Assembly (NCBI RefSeq): GCF_016745425.1
Contig: NZ_JAERVK010000011.1
Location: forward strand, 124,001 to 188,000
Source: Candidatus Methylomicrobium oryzae
GTDB lineage: Bacteria; Pseudomonadota; Gammaproteobacteria; Methylococcales; Methylomonadaceae
Direction of reading: 5' to 3'
DNA: 64,000 bases
Part shown: positions 37,222 through 43,308 of the stretch, piece by piece
How positions within the stretch are numbered: position 1 is the first letter of the stretch
How the letters are laid out: each line of letters starts with the position of its first letter
Translations under genes and position numbers: made by a program
Notes under the pieces: model-generated
Told to the model about the DNA's origin: nothing
Database searches by the model: none
What the model saw: the letters and a program-made list of their open reading frames with translations, nothing else

Positions 37222-37914
37222 ATGCGACGTTTTTTGGGCACATACATCCTGTTCGCTTTACCTGTATTCTGTAGCAATGCGGGTTCCCTCAATCTAAATG
37301 GCATTGCCGGCGGCGGGAATTATGAGCTGCCGGTGACGACTTTTTTAGAGCGGCGCTTCAAAACGGTTTACAAACAACAATACGATTTCAGTTGCGGTTC
37401 GGCGGCATTGGCCAGTCTGCTGACTTTTCATTATGAAGATATCGTCAGCGAACGCGATGTGTTTATCGATATGTATCTGAATGGCAATCAGGAAAAGATT
37501 CAAAAGCAGGGATTTTCGTTACTCGATATCAAACGGTTTCTGGAAAGGCGGGGGTATCGCTCCGATGGGTTCAAAATTAATCTGGCTCAATTGGTTACTG
37601 CCGATGTTCCGGCGCTTACCATCATTAATAACAACGGATACATGCATTTCGTGATTATAAAAGGCGTCACCGATCAGGAAATTCTGGTGGGAGATCCCGC
37701 GGTAGGCGTAAAAGCGATTCCTCGCGATGAGTTCGAAGCCATGTGGCAGAATCGTATTTTGTTTTTAATTTATGACAAATCGGATCTGGCTGGGAAGCAT
37801 TTTCAAGATGAAGATGAGTGGGCTTTTCGGGTCAAGGCGCCTTTAGGGGCCGGTGTCGATCGAAAAAGCCTGAGCGAATTTAATTTGCTGCAACCTTACT
37901 TCAAGGATTTTTAA
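37222..37914 (+). CDS. Periplasmic C39-family cysteine peptidase (FapD-like)
   Basis: A 230-residue protein with an N-terminal signal sequence (MRRFLGTYILFALPVFCSNA) and a C39 peptidase fold. The catalytic set is complete: oxyanion Q53 and C58 in QQYDFSCGSAALASLL, H142 in YMHFVIIKG and D158 in LVGDPAVG. C39 peptidases classically cut after double-glycine leaders. In Fap operons a stand-alone C39-like protein, FapD, sits next to the fibre and porin genes, as here. Its stop overlaps the next start as TAATG, so it is translationally coupled to the gene whose product has a GG site. Confidence 0.9.
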   Translation: MRRFLGTYILFALPVFCSNAGSLNLNGIAGGGNYELPVTTFLERRFKTVYKQQYDFSCGSAALASLLTFHYEDIVSERDVFIDMYLNGNQEKIQKQGFSLLDIKRFLERRGYRSDGFKINLAQLVTADVPALTIINNNGYMHFVIIKGVTDQEILVGDPAVGVKAIPRDEFEAMWQNRILFLIYDKSDLAGKHFQDEDEWAFRVKAPLGAGVDRKSLSEFNLLQPYFKDF

Positions 37915-38426
37915 TGCAGAGGATGCAGGGAGTGCAGAACGTGAATATCAATAAAACTTTCGTCTACCCTAAACTCATGCAGACAGTGTTGCGGATAGCG
38001 TTTTGCGGCGTCTTTGGCGCGGCAAGGCAGGTGTTAGCCAATGAAATGCCGGACATTGAAAGCCAACGATTTGTCCATTGGGAACGTGCTTCCGACAGCG
38101 AACTGGATCTGCTCAGGGGTGGGTTTATGCTTCCGAACGGGATGAGCATCGACTTTAGTATCCAGAGAATCATCTCTTTGAATAATGAAGTCATCTTATC
38201 TTCATTCTCTCAATTACCGAGCAATATCACATTAATTCAGAATGGCGACTTCTCGCAAGCACCTGCTCTCGGCATGGCCGGTTTGGGGACGGTAATTCAA
38301 AATAACTTGGATAACCAAACGATTAAGTCACTCACCAATATCGATTTAACCGTAAGTAATATTAAAAGTATGCAATTAAATTCCGGAGCCATGGTTTTTA
38401 ACAGCCTTATTATGTCCAATCGGTAA
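37914..38426 (+). CDS. Secreted protein with ELxxLxGG double-glycine site
   Basis: A 170-residue protein. The hydrophobic signal core (TVLRIAFCGVFGA) starts after about 22 residues, so either the N-region is long or translation begins at ATG 37977; coupling to the C39 gene favours 37914. Soon after the signal comes SDSELDLLRGG (residues 60-70), which fits the double-glycine consensus LSxxELxxIxGG. The remainder is beta-like (MSIDFSIQRIISLNNEVI) and ends with GLGTVIQNNLDNQTIKSL, a relative of the QNSG motif in the two upstream proteins. I infer it is the substrate of the adjacent C39 peptidase. Confidence 0.8.
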   Translation: MQRMQGVQNVNINKTFVYPKLMQTVLRIAFCGVFGAARQVLANEMPDIESQRFVHWERASDSELDLLRGGFMLPNGMSIDFSIQRIISLNNEVILSSFSQLPSNITLIQNGDFSQAPALGMAGLGTVIQNNLDNQTIKSLTNIDLTVSNIKSMQLNSGAMVFNSLIMSNR

Positions 38427-38558
38427 TGCGGGCTAAGTGAATTTTCCTCATAGGCCGCACTTGATAATTTAATTATTATTTTTTTGAGTTAAGAGCAATT
38501 AATCAATAAATCAAAAAATTCAGTGGCCGCCATTCTAATCCTATAATAAAAAGAATAT

Positions 38559-39890
38559 ATGAAGAGCAATTTTGGATATGGAAAATTTCTTCAATGCCGG
38601 ATTGTTAAAGGGGTTATATTTATCTGGTGTTGTTTTTTTGCGAGCAGGAGTTATGGGGTAACAGGCAGGCAAACCGATGAATTAGCGGAATATAAAAAAC
38701 TTATTGCCGAGCAGCAAAAGCAATTTGAAAGACAGCAACAAATAATTGCCGAGCAAGGCAGACAGCTGGAACTGTTAAAAAAGCGCATCGATTCTTTGGC
38801 AAGTCAATCGGGACAGAACAATCAGGGCCTCCCCGCGCAAGCATCGGGTCAGTCTCAAATGGCTTCGGCAAAAAACGATAGAGGTCCTTCATCAAAGTCG
38901 GCCCTACTTCCCTCCAAACCCGTCGGCCAGGCGCCTCCGGAAGTAAAAAAACAAAGGCCCCCCGAGATTCCCAGATTAAGCCAGACCGTTGGCGGCGTGT
39001 TGACCCGCAAAAACAACCTGGTTTTTGAGCCTTCGATTTTGTACAGCTACTACGATAATAATCGGATTTTCCTGGATGCCTATACCCTGCTTCCGGCTAT
39101 TGCAATCGGCCTCATCGATGTTCGCCAAATCAAACAGCACACGCTGATGGGTAACGTCGGGCTGCGGTATGGTTTGACTGACCGGTTGGAACTTGAGCTG
39201 AGGGTTCCGTACGTATACCGTACCCAAGAGCAGCGCGCCCGGCCATTGGATCTTTCCCCGTCGGGCGTCGATAAAGTTTTCGAGACCGATGGAAGCGATA
39301 TCGGCGATATTCAGTTCGCCGGCCGCTATCAGCTCAACTCGGGCTCTGACGGCTGGCCCATTTTTGTCGCCAATATGCTGGCGACGGTGCCTACCGGAAA
39401 AAGTCCTTTCGATATTCCACAAATTTATGCGACAGGGATTCCGGGCTTTAATTTTCCTGCGGAGTTGCCGACGGGGGTCGGATTTTTTAGCGCCCAGCCC
39501 AGCATTACAGCGCTTTACCCTACGGATCCCGCGGTATTCTTCGGTAATATCGGGTATATTTATAATGCGGAAACAAGCACCAATGCCGGCGATTTTGATC
39601 CGGGCGATACCCTAGGGATAAGTTTTGGCCTGGGTTTCGGTATCAATGAACGCTCCTCATTCAGTCTGGGATACTCTCACCGGCATATTTTCAATTCTTC
39701 TCTTGATGGGGTGGACATAGAAGGAAGTGCAGTCGATATCGGGCAACTTTTGGTAGGTTACTCCTATAAATATTCCAAAAGAACCACATTCAACTTATCT
39801 TTATCTTTAGGCGCCACAACCGATGCGCCGGATGTTACGCTTGAATACCGGATGCCTATGACTTTCGATGTGGCTAATCTATTTAAATAG
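38559..39890 (+). CDS. Coiled-coil plus beta-barrel outer-membrane protein (FapF-like)
   Basis: A 443-residue exported protein. After a signal region (VKGVIFIWCCFFASRSYG), residues 38-84 form a strong coiled coil (EYKKLIAEQQKQFERQQQII and onward), then a Gln/Ser/Pro linker to about 145, then a barrel of about 290 residues with alternating aromatic strands (NNLVFEPSILYSYYDNN; GNVGLRYGLTDRLELELRVP; SFSLGYSHRHIF). Short periplasmic coiled coil plus a barrel is the layout of FapF, the outer-membrane pore for Fap amyloid subunits. Last gene of the cluster; an inverted repeat follows 35 bases later. Confidence 0.86.
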   Translation: MKSNFGYGKFLQCRIVKGVIFIWCCFFASRSYGVTGRQTDELAEYKKLIAEQQKQFERQQQIIAEQGRQLELLKKRIDSLASQSGQNNQGLPAQASGQSQMASAKNDRGPSSKSALLPSKPVGQAPPEVKKQRPPEIPRLSQTVGGVLTRKNNLVFEPSILYSYYDNNRIFLDAYTLLPAIAIGLIDVRQIKQHTLMGNVGLRYGLTDRLELELRVPYVYRTQEQRARPLDLSPSGVDKVFETDGSDIGDIQFAGRYQLNSGSDGWPIFVANMLATVPTGKSPFDIPQIYATGIPGFNFPAELPTGVGFFSAQPSITALYPTDPAVFFGNIGYIYNAETSTNAGDFDPGDTLGISFGLGFGINERSSFSLGYSHRHIFNSSLDGVDIEGSAVDIGQLLVGYSYKYSKRTTFNLSLSLGATTDAPDVTLEYRMPMTFDVANLFK

Positions 39891-39924
39891 TCTGTTTTGC
39901 CCTTTCTGCGGCAGAATCCGGAGG

Positions 39925-39993
39925 CAATGTCATTAAGTTAAGCCATCATCCCGGCATTCTTTGCCGGGATGACGAACTTTTTGTCTTAACTTA
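39925..39993. repeat. Palindromic element with caatgtcattaagttaag end, copy 1
   Basis: An outer pair (39933-39942 ttaagttaag; 39985-39993 cttaactta) encloses a stable inner hairpin catcccggc/gccgggatg (39947-39955, 39963-39971). It lies 35 bases after the FapF-like stop and could end that transcript. Its left end matches the left end of the element at 41021. Confidence 0.75.
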
Positions 39994-40212
39994 GAATTTG
40001 GGCGGAAATAACTTCGCGGTTTTAATGTGTTCGCATCGCGTACATTTTCAGCGCGTACGCGTTCACTTCCCCCTTTTTCAAAGGGGGAGGTGGGCGTTTA
40101 TTTCAGCCCATCTTCAGCCTATTAATTTCGGGAAATTATTTGGAGTCAAACCCTTAACGGCAGCGGCGCCAAAGATGGCAGTTTGGGGAAAAATAAATTT
40201 TTTGACGAAATT

Positions 40213-40887
40213 CTAACTTTCGAATGAGAGTTTCCGTTCAAAGACCGCTTGCCAGTCTTGGGTAAAACGATTCACCGCCGGTTGCACGGCCGGATGCGCA
40301 AACAGTTCGGCCGCGATGGCGGGCGGCAGCGTGATCGCGCCGACGCCGGCCTTCAACACTTCCAGTACCTGCTGCGTATTCTTGAAGCTGGCCGGCAGCA
40401 GCTTGCTGCCGAGCCGGTGCCGGTCGAGCAGCGACTGCAAATCGGCGACGACGCCCGTGCCGTTTGCACCCAGCGCATCGATCCGATTCACATAAGGCGC
40501 CAGATAATCGGCGCCGCACAAGGCGGCCAGAAATCCTTGCTGGACGCTGTAGATCGCGGTCGCCAAAACCGGGATGTTGTGTGTCTTCATCCGTTTGATC
40601 GCGATGAGCCCGACTTCGGTCGCCGGCACCTTCACGACGATCCGATAAGGCAGTTCCTGGAGGTGTAAAGCTTCCCGGACCATCGAGTCGGCGTTTTCGC
40701 CGACGACCTGCACATGAATCACCGCCTTGTCTCCCAGGATTTCGGCGACTTTCGGCAGCAATTCGGCCAGCCCGATGTCCGATCCGGCCAGAATGGAAGG
40801 ATTGGTGGTAATGCCGTGCACCGGCAGGCTGGCACCGAAGCGCGCGATCTGGCCGAAGTCGGCGGTATCGAGATACAACTCAAACAT
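40213..40887 (-). CDS. fsaA: Fructose-6-phosphate aldolase / small transaldolase-like protein
   Basis: A 224-residue FSA-type aldolase, a (beta/alpha)8 class I enzyme. The Schiff-base lysine is in RIVVKVPATEVGL, and other active-site pieces are MFELYLDTADF, ITTNPSILA, APYVNRIDALG and ASFKNTQQVLE. It has Gln in the position (IHVQVVG) where true transaldolases have Glu, which favours aldolase activity on fructose 6-phosphate or dihydroxyacetone-type donors. Length matches E. coli FsaA (220). Single gene flanked by two related palindromic elements. Confidence 0.92.
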   Translation of the reverse strand: MFELYLDTADFGQIARFGASLPVHGITTNPSILAGSDIGLAELLPKVAEILGDKAVIHVQVVGENADSMVREALHLQELPYRIVVKVPATEVGLIAIKRMKTHNIPVLATAIYSVQQGFLAALCGADYLAPYVNRIDALGANGTGVVADLQSLLDRHRLGSKLLPASFKNTQQVLEVLKAGVGAITLPPAIAAELFAHPAVQPAVNRFTQDWQAVFERKLSFES

Positions 40888-41020
40888 TAAAATGTCCTGA
40901 TCAAAATAAACGGAATTTTAACGGAGCTGCAAGCTTCGGCAAAGCCTGTTCGATGATGCGCGCTCTCCGGGCGGGAGTTGGCGTCTCGAGCCTTGCTGGT
41001 ATATTGTCCCGGTATAGGGT

Positions 41021-41153
41021 CAATGTCGTTAAGTTAAGATATTGCGTAGGCCGGATAAGCGAAGCGCACTTTTGTGCCCTCTGGGTATCCGGCAATTGCG
41101 TGGTGGATGTGCTTCGCTTATCCACCCTACGAGCCATTAACTTAACAGCATTG
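41021..41153. repeat. MITE-like element with 17-18-bp terminal inverted repeats, copy 2
   Basis: The ends caatgtcgttaagttaag (41021-41038) and, reversed, caatgctgttaagttaa (41137-41153) are near-perfect inverted repeats. Inside is a second inverted repeat (gtaggccggataagcgaagc near 41045 against gcttcgcttatccaccctac near 41111-41130). The left end is the same as the element at 39925. Confidence 0.8.
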
Positions 41154-41195
41154 GATATATGGTTCGGGCTTGGATTCGGTGCAGTCAATTACCTC

Positions 41196-41201
41196 AGGAG
41201 G
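41196..41201 (+). promoter_or_regulatory. Ribosome-binding site deciding the SDR start
   Basis: AGGAGG seven bases before ATG 41209; excludes the in-frame ATG at 41170. Confidence 0.85.
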
Positions 41202-41208
41202 GCTTCAA

Positions 41209-42129
41209 ATGAAAATTCTCGTTACCGGCGGTACCGGTTTTATCGGCAAGGCCCTGGTCAAAGCCCTGATCGGAGAAGGCCATTGGGTGACCGTATTGAG
41301 CCGCAGCCCCGAGAACGTCGAACGGATTTTTGGTCCGGAAGTGATAGGGCTCGGCCATTTGAGCTTTTTGCAGCCCGACGCGTCGTTCGATGTGATCGTG
41401 AATCTGGCCGGCGCGCCGATTTTCGACGCGCGCTGGAGCGAAGCGCGCAAACGGCTGATCCGGGAAAGCCGGATCGGCTTGACCGAACAACTGGTCGCCT
41501 GCATCGAGCGGATGACCGTCAGGCCGAAGCTGCTGATCAACGGCTCGGCGGTCGGTTATTACGGCGATCAGGGCGATCAGATACTCACCGAAGCGTCCTC
41601 CGTCCGGCCCGATTTTTCGCACCGGCTATGCGCGGACTGGGAACAGGCGGCGAGCCGGGCGGCCGAGTTCGGCGTCCGGGTCTGCCTGATGCGGAGCGGG
41701 CTGGTGATTGCCGGTGACGGCGGCTTATTGCAACGGATGCTGTTGCCGTTCCGCCTCGGCATTGGCGGGCGGCTCGGCAGCGGTCGGCAGTGGATGTCCT
41801 GGATCCATCGGGAAGACTGGATCCGGATCGCGCAGACGATGATCGCCGATGAAACGATGCAGGGTCCCTACAATGCGACTGCGCCGAATCCGGTCACGAA
41901 CCGGCAGTTTACCTCTACACTGGCGCGCTGCCTGCACCGTCCGGCGCTGTTTCCGGTGCCTGCCTTCGTGTTGAAAACGCTGTTCGGCGAAATGTCCGAG
42001 CTGGTATTGGGCAGCCAGCGGGTGTTGCCCGAACGGTTGATGATGCACGGCTTTATGTTTCGCCATCCGGATCTGGAAGGCGCCTTGCAGGCGGCGCTGG
42101 CGACGAAATCGGGAAGTTTTGAAACATAA
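41209..42129 (+). CDS. TIGR01777/YfcH-family NAD(P)-dependent epimerase-like SDR
   Basis: A 306-residue extended short-chain dehydrogenase. The Rossmann loop is VTGGTGFIGKAL at the N-terminus. The family-specific segments NLAGAPIFDARWSEARKRLI, GSAVGYYGDQGDQILTE (with the YYG catalytic region) and LPFRLGIGGRLGSGRQWMSW are all present, and the C-terminal DUF1731-like tail ends at VLPERLMMHGFMFRHPDLE. The physiological substrate of this family is unknown. Single gene. Confidence 0.94.
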   Translation: MKILVTGGTGFIGKALVKALIGEGHWVTVLSRSPENVERIFGPEVIGLGHLSFLQPDASFDVIVNLAGAPIFDARWSEARKRLIRESRIGLTEQLVACIERMTVRPKLLINGSAVGYYGDQGDQILTEASSVRPDFSHRLCADWEQAASRAAEFGVRVCLMRSGLVIAGDGGLLQRMLLPFRLGIGGRLGSGRQWMSWIHREDWIRIAQTMIADETMQGPYNATAPNPVTNRQFTSTLARCLHRPALFPVPAFVLKTLFGEMSELVLGSQRVLPERLMMHGFMFRHPDLEGALQAALATKSGSFET

Positions 42130-42176
42130 AAATATAGGTATCTAAATTTGATTTAACGTTTTTAGGATTAAGGGCC

Positions 42177-42263
42177 GTAGGATGTGCTGAACGAAGTGAA
42201 GCGCATCGTTCGCGTGAGAAGAGTTCCCTCGATCGGTGCGCCTCGTGCCTCGGCACATCCTAC
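42177..42263. repeat. Palindromic repeat downstream of the SDR gene
   Basis: gtaggatgtgc (42177-42187) and its reverse complement (42253-42263) bracket 65 bases rich in further partial complementarity (gcgcatcg...cggtgcgc). It is of the same general class as the other intergenic palindromes here, and sits between convergent genes. Confidence 0.65.
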
Positions 42264-42444
42264 ACTTGGCGCATCTTACGGGTTAATAAAAATTGATCGA
42301 AGCTGATCGGCCACTTCCTGCCCGTCAATGTTTATTTGCGAGTGTCTGCTATAGGTCTGAAATTGCTCGCTCAGCGCTCCTGTTCAGCGGCGGGCCACAT
42401 AGTGGATCGTCCGCTGCAACCGATTATTAGACCGCCCGCATCTC

Positions 42445-42930
42445 TCATCCACGGCGCGCCGCCTCGATAGTGGATATGTCAATCTTCCGCATCGTCATCA
42501 TCGCATCGAACGCGCGCTTGGCGGCAGCGGGATCGGGATCGGTGATCGCTTCCGTGAGGGCCAACGGCGTGATCTGCCACGACAATCCCCATTTGTCCTT
42601 GCACCAGCCGCAGGCGCTCTCTTCTCCGCCATTGCGGACGATCGCATTCCAGTAGCGATCCGTTTCGGCCTGGTCGGCGGTTGCGACCTGAAACGAGAAC
42701 GCTTCGTTGTGCCTGAACGCGGGCCCTCCGTTGAGCCCGAGGCACGGAATGCCCATCACGGTGAAGAAAACCGTCAACACATCCCCTTGCTTGCCGGACG
42801 GAAAGTCCCCCGGTGCGCGGTGCACAGCGTCGACGGAAGAGTCTGGAAAGGTAGCGGCGTAAAACCGAGCCGCATCCTCGGCGCATCCGTCATACCAGAG
42901 GCAAACCGTGTTCTTTGCTATCTTTGTCAT
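42445..42930 (-). CDS. VOC-superfamily PhnB-like protein
   Basis: A 161-residue protein of the PhnB/3-dmu-9_3-mt type in the vicinal oxygen chelate superfamily. It shows the two beta-alpha-beta-beta-beta modules: KNTVCLWYDGCAEDAARFYA and LGLNGGPAFRHNEAFSFQV, followed by CGWCKDKWGLSWQITP, which is characteristic of the group. Members are metal-binding or resistance-like proteins of unknown reaction. It lies between palindromic repeats and convergent to the SDR gene. Confidence 0.92.
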   Translation of the reverse strand: MTKIAKNTVCLWYDGCAEDAARFYAATFPDSSVDAVHRAPGDFPSGKQGDVLTVFFTVMGIPCLGLNGGPAFRHNEAFSFQVATADQAETDRYWNAIVRNGGEESACGWCKDKWGLSWQITPLALTEAITDPDPAAAKRAFDAMMTMRKIDISTIEAARRG

Positions 42931-42949
42931 GTCGTTTCTCCATCGAGTC

Positions 42950-43230
42950 CGCGTAGGTCCGATTAGCGCAGCGTAATCGGACGCATGTCATTCATCGCCG
43001 TCCACCACGCAATTGACATCGCCGCACTATTTCGCGCAGCAAATTGATCTCGCGAATAAGCAGATCATTTTGATGCCCCCGCAGCAGGTTTACCGTAAAG
43101 AACCATGTTCCTCCTGGGATAAATGCGCGTCTATAGTTTGGCATACCCCTTGCGTGTTTTAGAAAACCTCAATGAAAACGCTTGCTCAACCGCATGCGTC
43201 CGATTACGCTGCGCTAATCGGACCTACGCG
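42950..43230. repeat. Element bounded by perfect 38-bp inverted repeats
   Basis: Arms 42950-42987 and 43193-43230 are exact reverse complements. Each arm is itself nearly palindromic (gtccgattagcgcagcg, then taatcggac), so it may be two REP-type units in opposite orientation. The 205 bases between show no gene. It separates the VOC gene from the ppdK 3' end. Confidence 0.88.
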
Positions 43231-43308
43231 GGCTTTTCGATGACTTGTAAGGTCAAGCTCGGATTTTTACACATTAAAGTCCTTGCTTCCCGCTCTGCTG
43301 CATCGAGT

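Noticed and set aside
34098-39890. Possibility that the 34-40 kb cluster is a curli (csg) system
   Set aside because: No CsgG-like lipoprotein or curlin-type repeats; the C39 peptidase and coiled-coil barrel point to a Fap-type system.
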